A stretch of DNA of 64,000 bases from 1-14-0-10-45-29 sp041650255. Its GTDB lineage: Archaea > Micrarchaeota > Micrarchaeia > Anstonellales > Anstonellaceae. Both the position numbers and the translations under genes were made by a program. A model generated the notes under the pieces. It did not search any database. It saw only the letters and a list, made by a program, of their open reading frames with translations, and was not told the origin of the DNA. Within the stretch, counting starts at the first letter, position 1. Every line of letters begins with the position of its first letter. Below are positions 26,177-35,142 of the stretch, piece after piece. Where the stretch lies: assembly GCA_041650255.1 (NCBI GenBank), contig JBAZLL010000001.1, positions 118,464 through 182,463 on the forward strand. The letters run 5' to 3'.

Positions 26177-26629
26177 CTATTCTTTCTTGTGCTCCTTCTT
26201 TGGCTCTTTCTTCTTCTCTTCGTGTTTTGCCTCTTTCTTTGGGCTTGGTGCCTTTGCCATTATGCCGCAAAGCGGGGAGACTTTGTCGATTATCGCGCTT
26301 ACCATCTCGGCTGCATTGCCGGGTTTGTCAATCGCGATTGCCGCACAAGGAACAGGCAGGCCGCATGCGCCGCCCAGCTCTTTCTTTGTGGGGATGTAAA
26401 TGAATGGTACCTGCCTCTGCTTGCAGATTTCTGGCAAGTGCATTACAACCTCTTCAGGTTCAACATCCTCGGCGATAAAAACGAGTATGGATGTTTGGGA
26501 TTCAATGCCCTTTGTAGCCTCGTTTGCGCCCTTTCTTACGCGCCCAGAGTCGGATGCGACTGTGAGTGCCTCAAGAGCTTTTGAGACTATTTCCTTTGGG
26601 GTTTCGTACTTAACGTAAGTTTTTGCCAT
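26177..26629 (-). CDS. rpl7ae: Ribosomal protein L7Ae (eL8), K-turn binding
   Basis: Binds kink-turns in 23S rRNA, in box C/D and H/ACA guide RNAs and, in archaea, in RNase P RNA. The core has KGANEATKGIESQ, LVFIAEDVEPEEV, PFIYIPTKKELG and the hydrophobic CGLPVPCAAIAI. A Lys/Glu-rich tail (about 28 residues) follows. The ATG at 26629 has a Shine-Dalgarno gaggtgag about eight nt before it; the frame open to 26701 would run over the likely transcription start given the TATA-like gctttataagc at 26706-26716. First gene of the L7Ae-S28e-L24e-Ndk unit. Confidence 0.95.
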   Translation of the reverse strand: MAKTYVKYETPKEIVSKALEALTVASDSGRVRKGANEATKGIESQTSILVFIAEDVEPEEVVMHLPEICKQRQVPFIYIPTKKELGGACGLPVPCAAIAIDKPGNAAEMVSAIIDKVSPLCGIMAKAPSPKKEAKHEEKKKEPKKEHKKE

Positions 26630-26716
26630 GTATTGCTCACCTCTATATTTCATCGGTTCATAGCTGAAGCTAGAAAAATTCAGCGAGATATATTTGTGCA
26701 CCCATGCTTATAAAGC

Positions 26717-26812
26717 TTGATTATAGCCTCTGTCAAACCAAAAAACGCCCTGCCCATTAAAAACCGGAAATAGGTCAACAAAACTTTGAATCACAAACTC
26801 AAATATGAAAAT
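26717..26812. other. Gap between the L7Ae promoter and the RNase P RNA 3' end
   Basis: A/T-rich stretch without an open frame or a recognisable RNA. It probably carries the end of the RNase P RNA transcript; no clear T-run terminator on the minus strand is seen. Confidence 0.4.
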
Positions 26813-27020
26813 GGCCCCTCATAGTCCGCCTTCTGTTTTAATTACTGCATTCGACTAAGCGGCGTTAAAACGCCTTGCGTGCCTGTACAGCATTCACGGC
26901 CGTTTCATCCCTTGCGGGTATCGTTTCTGCTCCGTGGTGCGCACCTTAAGTGCTTGTACTTTTAGCGGCGCGGGCGGAGCTTCCTCACTCTTTTGCAAGA
27001 GCGCAAGCAGTCCGGGGGCC
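26813..27020 (-). ncRNA. rnpB: RNase P RNA (compact archaeal form)
   Basis: Catalytic RNA that trims the 5' leader of pre-tRNAs. On the minus strand the ends pair as helix P1 (ggcccc with ggggcc). Conserved regions appear in order: gaggaagctccgcc (CR-I), agaaacgatacccgcaaggg followed by atgaaacgg (specificity-domain CR-II/CR-III area), and acagaaggcggactatg (CR-V) just before the 3' side of P1. At about 208 nt it is short for an archaeal RNA of about 300 nt, yet it seems to keep both domains. Ends are set by P1 and may shift a few bases. Confidence 0.88.
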
Positions 27021-27045
27021 ATTTGATAAAATTAGGTATTTCGCA

Positions 27046-27055
27046 CTATTTAAGG
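27046..27055 (-). promoter_or_regulatory. TATA box of rnpB, overlapping the end of glyS
   Basis: Minus-strand ccttaaatag lies 26-35 nt before the rnpB 5' end. Its last bases are the stop codon (TAG) and final codons of glyS, so the promoter is embedded in the coding sequence. Confidence 0.55.
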
Positions 27056-28548
27056 CTTGTTTTATTCTCTGCGCTCAACTTTTGCAGTTTTTTCGCCAAA
27101 TCAAAAATCTTTATCCTTTCCTGCCCGCCATCATCTCGGTATCTGATGGTAACATCTCCTTTCTCTTTTGAATCATAATCAATTGTAATGCAATACGGCA
27201 CGCCAATCTCGTCCGCGCGGGCATATCTTTTTCCGATTGAGCCGGATTGCGTATAATAGCATTCAATTCCCTGTGCTCTTAATTCATCAACAATTTCCTG
27301 TGCAATTTCAGGCAGTCCGTCCTTTTTCATGAGCGGGAATATCCCCGCAATATATGGCGCAACAAAGGTTGGAAATGCAAACCAATCCCATTCTTTCTCC
27401 GCGCTTTTTGGCCTGAAGCAATGCTCCAATATACAATAAAATGGTCTGTCCACTCCCAACGAGGGCTCAATCACGTGCGGCATAACCTTCTGATTCGTCA
27501 TCGGGTCAAGCACGCTCAAATCAACTTTTGAATGCTTTGAATGATTCGCCAAATCAAAATCTGTCCTGTATGCAGTGCCGGATGTTTCAATCGTCCCATA
27601 AGAGGTTTCAACTTCCAAATCAACATTTCCTTTTGAATAATGCGGGAGCGCGTCCAAGGGCAATACTGCGAAATGAAATTTCCCTTTTTCAATTCCAATC
27701 TTCTCATAATATTGCTGTTGCCAATAAATCATTGCCGCCATTATCTGGTTTGGAACCCACTTTCTCTCTATTGCCTCCTGCAAACTGTATTCATCAACTT
27801 CCATTTGCGCGTCCCCTTCTGCCGGAGGTTTTATGCGGATTTTTTTATTTTGTATTTTTTCAAATCCTCCCCAAATATCCTCTGCCGGATTGAAAAAGTA
27901 TTCAAGCTCCATTTGCGTGAATTCTCGCATTCTCACAAGCCCCTGTCTTGGCGAAATCTCGTTTCTATAAGACTTTCCAATCTGCCCTATGGCAAAGGGG
28001 AGCTTTGAGCCGTTTTGCATGAAAATTCTTTTGAAATCCAAAAATATTCCCTGTGCGGTTTCCGGGCGCAAATAAGCATTCTCCTTTTCAGAGGAGCCGA
28101 CTTTTGTCGCAAACATCAAATTAAACGCCTGCACTGCTGAGAGCTCTCCTTTGCATTCCGGGCACTTTATTCCATGGCTTTTAATTGCCTCATCAAGCTG
28201 GTGCGGTGTTTTTCCTTCCCATGAAATTTGGGTCGCATCCTGCAAAAGATGGTCCGCGCGAAATTGCTTTTTGTCCTTTTTGCAAATAACGACCGGGTCG
28301 GTAAAATTTGTCGCATGCCCAGACGCAACAAGCACCTCGTGCGGCACCACTGTTGAGGATTCAATTTCCAAAAATCCGTTTTTTGAAATAAATATTTCGC
28401 GCCAGAGATTTTGCATTTTTCTTTTTATCGGGGTGCCGATTGGGCCGTAATCGTAAAATCCGGCAGGAGCGCCGTATATTTCGGCGGATGGAATGAGAAA
28501 TCCCCTTTGTATTGCGATGTCTAATACTCGTTCGTGAAGCTTTTGCAT
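27046..28548 (-). CDS. glyS: Glycyl-tRNA synthetase (class II, alpha2 type)
   Basis: Charges tRNA-Gly. A 500-residue class II enzyme of the archaeal/eukaryotic/short bacterial alpha2 type: RGFLIPSAEIYGAPAGFYDYGP at the N terminus, motif 2 (FRADHL and YRNEISPRQGLVRMREFTQ), motif 3 (PHVIEPSLGVDRPFYCIL), and the anticodon-binding domain (VAPYIAGIFPL to IRYRDDGGQE). It is somewhat shorter than typical archaeal GlyRS (about 570). A TATA-like ttttattttattt lies about 20-30 nt before the ATG. The rnpB promoter overlaps its 3' end. Confidence 0.95.
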   Translation of the reverse strand: MQKLHERVLDIAIQRGFLIPSAEIYGAPAGFYDYGPIGTPIKRKMQNLWREIFISKNGFLEIESSTVVPHEVLVASGHATNFTDPVVICKKDKKQFRADHLLQDATQISWEGKTPHQLDEAIKSHGIKCPECKGELSAVQAFNLMFATKVGSSEKENAYLRPETAQGIFLDFKRIFMQNGSKLPFAIGQIGKSYRNEISPRQGLVRMREFTQMELEYFFNPAEDIWGGFEKIQNKKIRIKPPAEGDAQMEVDEYSLQEAIERKWVPNQIMAAMIYWQQQYYEKIGIEKGKFHFAVLPLDALPHYSKGNVDLEVETSYGTIETSGTAYRTDFDLANHSKHSKVDLSVLDPMTNQKVMPHVIEPSLGVDRPFYCILEHCFRPKSAEKEWDWFAFPTFVAPYIAGIFPLMKKDGLPEIAQEIVDELRAQGIECYYTQSGSIGKRYARADEIGVPYCITIDYDSKEKGDVTIRYRDDGGQERIKIFDLAKKLQKLSAENKTSLK

Positions 28549-28634
28549 GGTAGAATCAGGTTAAAATAAAATAAAAAGCAGGGGGTTGGGGAAATATATC
28601 TATCGTCCGAAAAGAAAAAGCGGTTTTTGAAATT

Positions 28635-28772
28635 TGCCATGGGGGAGATTTGAACTCCCGGCTTCCAGATGGCTCAGCCACTGCCATTATTCGTCATTAT
28701 GCTAATGCATTCTGCACTCATATGGATTTGACCTATGAGTCTGGCACTCTAACCAGGCTGAGTTACCATGGC
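28635..28772 (-). tRNA. tRNA-Met (CAT, elongator type) with a 63-nt intron
   Basis: On the minus strand the acceptor GCCATGG pairs with CCATGGC (discriminator A), the D arm is ACTCAGCCTGGTTAGAGT, the anticodon stem CCAGA pairs with TCTGG, and the T loop is GTTCAAATC. The loop C-T-CAT-A-A gives anticodon CAT (28735-28737). The intron 28671-28733 is at the canonical site after nucleotide 37. The absence of the three G-C pairs typical of the initiator anticodon stem favours the elongator; an Ile2 (CAT) tRNA is less likely. Confidence 0.88.
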
Positions 28773-28864
28773 ATATTGTTTGATTTAAACCTCTGAAAGT
28801 ATATACATATGCGGATAAAAGGAATAAAAAGGAGAGTGGGTGATTCAATCCTCACCTAAAAACA

Positions 28865-28920
28865 ATAAAATAAAAAAATCAAACTCGCCCGAGTTCAAAT
28901 CAATCAAATCCGGGCAAGTT
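28865..28920 (-). terminator. Hairpin and T-tract after the beta-propeller gene
   Basis: On the minus strand, aacttgcccg and cgggcgagtt form a stem with a loop of about 19 bases, followed by T-rich sequence (ttttttta). It starts about 27 nt past the stop codon of the gene at 28947. Confidence 0.55.
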
Positions 28921-28946
28921 TTTTTTGCGTATTTGGTTTTGCCAAA

Positions 28947-31223
28947 TTATCTTATCACCGGCATCTCTATGTCTATGCTCGGCAAAGCGGCGCTTATCCC
29001 CTTCGCACTCTCCTGTGCAGGCAAAGAAATGCTTGTTATATTCGGCATATCCGGCGCAATCTCATTTACCTTTATGTACTTGTTTGAGATTGTGTACAAC
29101 TCATCGCCGATATAAATGCTTCTTTGCACGGTTGCAGAATCCCACCAGCCGAAATAGCCTGTTTGCAGAGAGTGTTCAACCTTTCCAACCTCGTCAAACC
29201 CATTTTTGCTTATATTAAACACATATGCTCCGTTCCAGGTTTTTGTCTTGTCGTTGAACAGTCCACTGCTGGTCTCAACTTCGGTGACTGGCAAAACCAT
29301 CAGGCCTCTCTTTGCATCAAGCAAAAATGCTTTGTGGTCATGCAATACTGCCGAGTCGGAACCCGAGTCTCCAATTTCAACGCTGTCAATAAGCTTTGGA
29401 TTTGCCGGGTTTGTGACGTCAAAGAGAGCCGCTTTCACTCCCTTTGTGCTTGTCGTGCCCCATTCACTCTCGCCGGTTTCTTTTCCAATTCCAATAATTA
29501 TATTTCCCTCAAACGGATGCAAATATTGGCTGTATCCGGGAAGCTTTAGTGCTCCGAGAATTTCCGGATTTTTCGCATCCGACAAATCAATTACAAAGAA
29601 CGGGTCCACCTGCTTGTAAGTGACAAGATATAATCTGTCGCCCATAAATCTTGCAGAATATATTTTTTCATCCTGCGCAATTACTTCAAGCGAGCCGATT
29701 GTCTTCATGCTTGAATCAAGCACATACACATTGTTGTATTGCACATGCTTTGCCGCCCAAACATCAACCGTTGTGGCGACGCGCAGATTCGAGTCTTTCT
29801 CATCCATCGCAAACTGATTCACCAAATACCCCGGAACACTTCCGGCACCCGAATACGAAATCTGCCCGTTTTTCACGCCGAGTTTGTAAATGGTTGTCTT
29901 TGTGTTTGCAATCTGGTATTTTGCGTCGTATTCCGCCAATGCGTCGGTTATGTCCTCAACAAGCTTTGTGTAATATTGCTTTTTTGCATCCGGTAGCAAA
30001 GAGCCGTCGCCCTCATACGCCGGTTTCATGAAGTCCATCAAAATCGGTTCAATCTCCTGCCATTTCTGCTCGTCGTTTCCGGCTCCATTTTTTATCGGCA
30101 AAATTTTTGCCTGCACATCCTGCGGCAAAAGCGGGAGCATGACATCATAGAATCGTTTGCTTGCATTCATGCCCTGATTATTTTTGCACCATCTGCAATA
30201 GCCCCAATACTGGTTTTGGTATGCAAGATAGATGTTATTGTCGGACATCATCATGGTGCTTGAATATCCGAGCAAAAATGTTTTTGCATCCAACACTTTT
30301 TCATCTTGCACCGAGATTGATGCGATTGTGTTTAGCTGGTACGAGCTTTGTATGTCGTCAAAATAGTATATTTCCGGTGTAATCATTGCGTCTTTCTGAT
30401 AAATCTGCGGACCATTTACATTCTCATAGTATCCGCCCGGGCTTTGCTGTGTAATGACATACACTACTTTATCCATCATCCTTGACTGGTAATAGCTTCC
30501 TGAAATTGAAATGTTTGAGCTGATTTTCGGGTTTTTCACATCGCTAATATCGTATGTGTAAACGATTGTGTACGCGTCGTATTTTTGGTAAGGTGTTATG
30601 TCATATTCCGATATTGCCATGGATTTTTTCTGGGCGCCTGCAAAAAGCACAAGTTTTTTTCCCTGCACAAACATCTGGTTTGCCTGTCCATAATTCCCAT
30701 TTCCATCGTCGGGAATCTTTGTCCTGCTGACTATTTTTGCTTCTTTGGGATTTTGAGCATCAACGATTATCAGCTCGTTTCCTTCTATAAGATAAATGTA
30801 TTTTCCATCAGTCTTTACAAAATCCGCTTCGTCAATTCCTGCTATCTGAACATTTGTCTGCGAATAATCGGAGCCTGCAACAGAGCCCTCGTTCATGCTC
30901 TGGTCTGTTGGTGCTGCGCTTGGTGAAATCGCGGTTATTATTTTCTCCATTCCAAATGATTCGGTGCTCGTGGTCCTTATTGCCCCTGTGCCGGAGTTTG
31001 AATTTGTCTGCGTAATCTGACTGCTTTGAAGCATCCACGCATTCATTTCCTGCAAACTTGAAAATTTCTTAAGCCCGTTAATTTGCGCAAGCGGCTGTGA
31101 AATATTGCTAAGCTCGCTCGGCTTTGTGATGCTTGGAATTTGGTCTGTTGTTTTTTGCGTAGTGCCTGTGCACCCTGCTACAAGCATAATAGAAAATATT
31201 GCCAATGCGATTACTAAATTCAT
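28947..31223 (-). CDS. Secreted beta-propeller lipoprotein-like protein (COG4880 type)
   Basis: About 758 residues. The N terminus is a signal peptide ending in a lipobox-like LVAGC, then a Thr/Gln-rich stalk, then a long beta-propeller: IDEADFVKTDGKYIYLIEGNEL is the family hallmark of archaeal and bacterial secreted proteins with a C-terminal beta-propeller. Repeats of the form D-VKNPKI, DLSDAKNPEILG, DVTNPANPKLID mark the blades. The function is unknown; they are exposed at the surface. Either GTG 31232 or ATG 31223 may be the start, both after an aggtgat site. A terminator-like hairpin follows the stop. Confidence 0.9.
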   Translation of the reverse strand: MNLVIALAIFSIMLVAGCTGTTQKTTDQIPSITKPSELSNISQPLAQINGLKKFSSLQEMNAWMLQSSQITQTNSNSGTGAIRTTSTESFGMEKIITAISPSAAPTDQSMNEGSVAGSDYSQTNVQIAGIDEADFVKTDGKYIYLIEGNELIIVDAQNPKEAKIVSRTKIPDDGNGNYGQANQMFVQGKKLVLFAGAQKKSMAISEYDITPYQKYDAYTIVYTYDISDVKNPKISSNISISGSYYQSRMMDKVVYVITQQSPGGYYENVNGPQIYQKDAMITPEIYYFDDIQSSYQLNTIASISVQDEKVLDAKTFLLGYSSTMMMSDNNIYLAYQNQYWGYCRWCKNNQGMNASKRFYDVMLPLLPQDVQAKILPIKNGAGNDEQKWQEIEPILMDFMKPAYEGDGSLLPDAKKQYYTKLVEDITDALAEYDAKYQIANTKTTIYKLGVKNGQISYSGAGSVPGYLVNQFAMDEKDSNLRVATTVDVWAAKHVQYNNVYVLDSSMKTIGSLEVIAQDEKIYSARFMGDRLYLVTYKQVDPFFVIDLSDAKNPEILGALKLPGYSQYLHPFEGNIIIGIGKETGESEWGTTSTKGVKAALFDVTNPANPKLIDSVEIGDSGSDSAVLHDHKAFLLDAKRGLMVLPVTEVETSSGLFNDKTKTWNGAYVFNISKNGFDEVGKVEHSLQTGYFGWWDSATVQRSIYIGDELYTISNKYIKVNEIAPDMPNITSISLPAQESAKGISAALPSIDIEMPVIR

Positions 31224-31355
31224 TTTGTCCACTACATCACCTGAAGGAGACTGGAATTTGTTTATTATTAAGGGTTATAGTTTTGGTTCGGGCTTTTGCT
31301 CTTCTTTTCTTGCGCCCAAGAGAAGAATGCCAAAAAAAAAGAATATTGTTTTTGC

Positions 31356-31781
31356 TTAATTTTTAGGATTCGGAGATATTTTCACATCCCCATCCTCATA
31401 CCAAAGATATGCAATTTTTTCAAATTTGGAATTTGCTATAACTTTTGGATTGCACAAAACATCTCTTGAATAGTTCCATCGCCCATCTGTCGCAATAATT
31501 TTTCTGTTGTCTGTGCTAATGCCAAATTTAGTATAAGCAATCTCAACAGTCCTTGAATTCCCCTCTCCCAGAATACAAATTTCGTCCGCATAATCCGCAA
31601 TCATGTCCACTCCGTCTTTCAGCGATTTTTTTTGCAAAATGCCTTCTTGGGAGTTTTGCATTTCGTTTACCGCGGACGCGGCTATGATTAAAAGAGATAA
31701 TGCAACCGCGCAAACCAGCAGGGTCTCAAGGGTTAATTGCCCTTTTTTTTGTTTAATGAAGAGTGCACCCAACAACATCAA
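31356..31781 (-). CDS. Class III prepilin-like protein
   Basis: A 141-residue protein with an archaeal class III (type IV pilin-like) signal: a short basic leader, KKGQ, Glu at +5 after the cleavage-site Gly (QLTLE) and then a hydrophobic helix (about 18-38). The C-terminal domain of about 100 residues has two cysteines and ends in a Trp/Tyr/Asp-rich strand. Processing by a FlaK/PibD-type prepilin peptidase is expected by analogy; none is encoded in the window. It is the second gene after 31842-32087 on the minus strand. Confidence 0.82.
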   Translation of the reverse strand: MMLLGALFIKQKKGQLTLETLLVCAVALSLLIIAASAVNEMQNSQEGILQKKSLKDGVDMIADYADEICILGEGNSRTVEIAYTKFGISTDNRKIIATDGRWNYSRDVLCNPKVIANSKFEKIAYLWYEDGDVKISPNPKN

Positions 31782-31841
31782 TCCCTTAGAAAATTTGAAT
31801 TAACCCATACACCAAATCGGTGTTGGGTATTGCCGGCAAGC

Positions 31842-32087
31842 TTACTGGCAATATCCTATGCTTGTGTCGCAACTGCCAAATCCAAGCTTTTGGCAGTCAG
31901 CATCCGTGGAGCAAGCGGCATCCCCTGCCGAATATGTTGTCTTATTTATCAAGTCGTTTGCCTTTGTATCCATCGCATCTCCCACATTTTTTGTGGTTTT
32001 TGCCATTTGCGTGTACGCAATAAATGCCAGCCCCAAAACAAGCACCATTATGATAAGCATCTCTGCGGAAAGCTGTCCCTTCATCAC
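31842..32087 (-). CDS. Small class III prepilin with Cys-rich tail
   Basis: An 81-residue protein: MKGQLSAE gives a class III cleavage site directly near the N terminus with Glu at +5, followed by a helix (LIIMVLVLGLAFIAYTQM) and an amphipathic stretch. The last 25 residues hold four cysteines (AACSTDADC and GSCDTSIGYC), so the short head is probably disulfide-bonded. Small size and near-identical leader make it a candidate major pilin. The ATG has a Shine-Dalgarno gaggtg. Divergent from the plus-strand pilin operon. Confidence 0.85.
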   Translation of the reverse strand: MMKGQLSAEMLIIMVLVLGLAFIAYTQMAKTTKNVGDAMDTKANDLINKTTYSAGDAACSTDADCQKLGFGSCDTSIGYCQ

Positions 32088-32475
32088 AACACCTCAGATA
32101 TTATTCTCATTTGCGCTTATTATGGCTTACTATTTGGCAAAATGCCAAAAATTGTTGAAAAAATCAAAATCGGCAAAAAATTTGAAAACAAGCAAAAACA
32201 GGCTCGGAATAAAAAGCAAAAAACAGCTCGACTCTGAAACTGGCAAAAGCAAAAAAAAAACACTGCCTGGAGCAAAACCTGCAAAACCAAAAAATAAAAA
32301 CACGCGGGCGGCCCCGAGGTCGCCTCGGGGTCAATTGTTTTCAAATTTTTTGCGGGTTTATTTTTGTTCAGACAAATCCGATTTTTCATTCAATTTAGAA
32401 AATTTATTTTTAGGACAAAGACAATCTCTAGAGGCTTTGGATTAGATTTAAAAGCATCTTAAATGTAGGGTTTGC
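32088..32475. other. 388-nt divergent gap of the pilin cluster, with a nested palindrome
   Basis: No convincing gene. The middle is strongly A-rich on the plus strand (short Lys-rich open frames such as 32122-32445 and 32141-32237 arise from this composition). Minus-strand and plus-strand promoters must both lie here; a TATA-like agatttaaaagc at 32446-32457 fits the gene at 32476. The GC palindrome at 32312-32330 is listed separately. Confidence 0.5.
32290..32365. repeat. Nested palindrome, intergenic
   Basis: A perfect GC-rich hairpin (ccccgagg-tcg-cctcgggg, 32312-32330) lies inside a longer imperfect inverted repeat whose outer arms are aaaaataaa (32290-32298) and tttattttt (32357-32365). 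The layout, GC core and A/T outer arms, matches the element at 39425-39486. Confidence 0.6.
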
Positions 32476-33120
32476 ATGGAAATGGGGAGAACAGGCTTTG
32501 CCTTCTCGTTGGATGCGTTTGTTGCGTTTTCATTGGTGCTTATTGCCATTCAATCCCTAATTGTAATTTCGTCCGCCCCCCAAGGATATTATCAGGGTCT
32601 TGGGCAGGCAAACTATCTTGCACAAGGGACGCTGGACGTCGTATCCGATATAAGATTAGATGATGGGCGAACATCTTTGCTTGACGGTGTCGCAAGAAAT
32701 GCGCTTATTGGAAGTTCGCCTCCCGACCAGCTTAGAGTAGCTACCGAACGCCTCATTCCATCCCCTTATTCCTATTCGTATGATTACTATGATTTTGGCG
32801 CAAAGAGCTGGTACAAGGTGTACAATGCATCCGAGCATATGAAAATTCCATTTGATGCTTATTACAATCCTCGCTATTCCAACGTATCTTTTAATCGGGT
32901 GATGGCAACATCCACAATTCTTGTTGGTGCATATTCGGATCCGGTGATTGTTGGCGATTCGCCTTATTGCAATGTTCAATGCAAGGGATATCGCGCGTCA
33001 ACCGACGATTATTCTGATCCTCAAAGTTGCATTCAAGTCCCATGCAATGTAAATCCAAAAAGCACATTTGACGCAGGTGATTATAGCATCGGGCTTTTGC
33101 GCCTGTCGGTATGGGGTTGA
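32476..33120 (+). CDS. Pilin-like anchored protein, first gene of the plus-strand cluster
   Basis: A 214-residue protein: a basic tip (MEMGRTG), then FAFSLDAFVAFSLVLIAIQS as an N-terminal helix with an acidic residue six positions after the glycine, as in class III pilins though without the Gln. The ectodomain is Tyr/Ser-rich with four cysteines near the end (YCNVQCKG and SCIQVPC), suggesting two disulfides. A TATA-like agatttaaaag lies about 26 nt upstream. The next gene starts two nt after its stop. Confidence 0.8.
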   Translation: MEMGRTGFAFSLDAFVAFSLVLIAIQSLIVISSAPQGYYQGLGQANYLAQGTLDVVSDIRLDDGRTSLLDGVARNALIGSSPPDQLRVATERLIPSPYSYSYDYYDFGAKSWYKVYNASEHMKIPFDAYYNPRYSNVSFNRVMATSTILVGAYSDPVIVGDSPYCNVQCKGYRASTDDYSDPQSCIQVPCNVNPKSTFDAGDYSIGLLRLSVWG

Positions 33121-33122
33121 AG

Positions 33123-35135
33123 ATGAAAAAGGCACACATAAATTACAAAAAGGGATTTTTCTTCACGGTTCTGGCACTGGTATTGCTCTCATTTATTTTT
33201 ATCTCCGTGCAAATTTGGGCGCAGGCAAAACAGGTGGAGGAGAATCGCGCGGCGGAGCAATTTCGCTTAAGCGCAATGCGTACCTCGCTTAAACTCATCA
33301 GCAACGAAACCCTCTCAAACTATGCAAAGGCGTCAATGCTTTATGCGCTAAACAAACTCTCATCATCAATTGAGGAGCATCCCGATTTGGCGGTAAAGGG
33401 AATCAAATTCAATGATGATATCAAAAAGGACCCCGAAGGAATAAAATATGTGAATGCAAGCATTTACGAGCTAATGATATATGGCAACACAAGCGGCTAT
33501 CTTGTAAAGGATTATTCTTCCTCAAGCACTCCCGCAACGGACTACTTCTACAATTACGTCGGGTTTGACCCAGACTTAGAAAGCGGAGGAAGCATATTAA
33601 TCCGAAAAAATCTTACCTATTCTGGGGAGGAGAAAAAATATGCAATCTCATACTTTTTTGAATCCACAACGCAAGCGGCAAAAATGCTCGGCTACAATAT
33701 AGCTTGGGGCAAGCCATACAATTTCTCATTCAATCAGTCCGATCTCTGGCACGTACGCGTGTATATGCAGGTGCCTGTGGAATTTTCCGATTTGGAAGGC
33801 AGGCTAAAAATAAATAAAGAGCTTTCTGCAGATGCCACGATTGACATTCAAGGACTTAGCGATCCATACATAATGAGAAAAGATGTCTCTTACCGCGATA
33901 CTCCATTTTCTATAGACTCAACATTTTTCCAATCAAGACCTCATCGCAATGTTTACCATATAACCGGATATGAAGATTACCGTACCGGCGGGGTGCAGGC
34001 GCAATTGAAAAAAGAGGGGCTTGAGGGAATGGGCTGGTTTTATGGTCCGGTAGCAGAAAATATAGCCCATGACGATGCCCTATTCGCGAGCAAGCAAGAT
34101 TATCGTTACAATATCTCAAAATTAAATCAATATATATTCGCCACAAGCGATGCGGATCTTGCAAGAGCGGAATCTGCGTTCTTTGGCGGAATAATACTCT
34201 ATGGTCAATCCTCATTTTACTCTCTCACCAATCGAGTTGAGGTTCAATCAAAGAATCCCAATCTACCATGCTATCGCGATGAATATTCACAAACGGGTTG
34301 TCTATGGTGCGTTAAAAAATACGAATATATGCCCCCTCAATGTTCCGACACCTCCCTCCCAGAGCCGTATTATTACAAATACCCTGCAAGGCTTGACATC
34401 CCGCACGTTGTAGTCAGCGGCGGTCTGCCAAGCGTACAAAACAATTATCATCTTCAAATGCCGTATATGCTTATTGACAACAAGCTGAACATTTCCGATA
34501 TTTGTGGTGCATACAACTCCGATCCATCATGCAGGAATTTGGGAACCACTGTAGATGAAAGCCTAGCTCTTCTTCAAAGAAAACAATCCGATTCATCGGG
34601 CGGCAACGACCATTCATGCTCTATATGGGACATGAACGGACCCCGCGACATGGCACTATGCGGCTATTATACATGGTCGCCTTATGGTCCGTCCTATTTG
34701 CAAAGACTCAGTGCGATTCCCTCATCTGTTGAAAGAGACCGAACCGACACCGCAAAAGGAATTTATCCGGGTATTTCAACGCTTGGATTCGGGATAGAAT
34801 CTTTTGATGTTGGCACATGGGCAGGTGGAAAAATAGATCAAAATACAAACAAGAACCTCGGTGCTGCGGACTCCGAAATGGAGCTAAGCTCAAGGGTTGA
34901 TTATCAATTTTATCGCCAATCCGGCGCAACACCTGCTTGCATGGGCATGTTCCAAAAATCAATGCCCGGATGCAAGGACAGTGCAACCTGCTCAAACCAG
35001 ACAATGGCAATTGAATACTCAACAGGAAGATTTGCATTCACAATTCAATATGACAATCCGGTAGAACGTTACAATATGACAAAGCTTGGCTATGTGCCCC
35101 TGGGCTCCGGGTTCGGGGTAAGCTCGTGTAAGTAG
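33123..35135 (+). CDS. Large N-terminally anchored surface protein of the pilin cluster
   Basis: About 670 residues. A basic N terminus (KKAHINYKKG) leads into one membrane helix (FFFTVLALVLLSFIFISVQIW), after which everything is predicted external. The large ectodomain is rich in Tyr, Ser, Asn and Pro and holds about ten cysteines in pairs (QTGCLWCVK, ACMGMF, GCKDSATC). No family is recognised. Within the cluster it is the largest, so a tip adhesin or a scaffold is possible, by inference only. ATG 33123 is preferred since 33111 overlaps the previous gene. Confidence 0.8.
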   Translation: MKKAHINYKKGFFFTVLALVLLSFIFISVQIWAQAKQVEENRAAEQFRLSAMRTSLKLISNETLSNYAKASMLYALNKLSSSIEEHPDLAVKGIKFNDDIKKDPEGIKYVNASIYELMIYGNTSGYLVKDYSSSSTPATDYFYNYVGFDPDLESGGSILIRKNLTYSGEEKKYAISYFFESTTQAAKMLGYNIAWGKPYNFSFNQSDLWHVRVYMQVPVEFSDLEGRLKINKELSADATIDIQGLSDPYIMRKDVSYRDTPFSIDSTFFQSRPHRNVYHITGYEDYRTGGVQAQLKKEGLEGMGWFYGPVAENIAHDDALFASKQDYRYNISKLNQYIFATSDADLARAESAFFGGIILYGQSSFYSLTNRVEVQSKNPNLPCYRDEYSQTGCLWCVKKYEYMPPQCSDTSLPEPYYYKYPARLDIPHVVVSGGLPSVQNNYHLQMPYMLIDNKLNISDICGAYNSDPSCRNLGTTVDESLALLQRKQSDSSGGNDHSCSIWDMNGPRDMALCGYYTWSPYGPSYLQRLSAIPSSVERDRTDTAKGIYPGISTLGFGIESFDVGTWAGGKIDQNTNKNLGAADSEMELSSRVDYQFYRQSGATPACMGMFQKSMPGCKDSATCSNQTMAIEYSTGRFAFTIQYDNPVERYNMTKLGYVPLGSGFGVSSCK

Positions 35136-35142
35136 TGGTTTG

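Noticed and set aside
28840..29115. 91-residue plus-strand open frame
   Set aside because: Overlaps the terminator-like hairpin and the 3' end of the beta-propeller gene; no recognisable protein features.
31858..32445. 195-residue open frame ending in a Lys-rich stretch
   Set aside because: The first part is antisense to the small pilin, the rest follows from A-rich intergenic sequence. No Shine-Dalgarno or promoter was seen.
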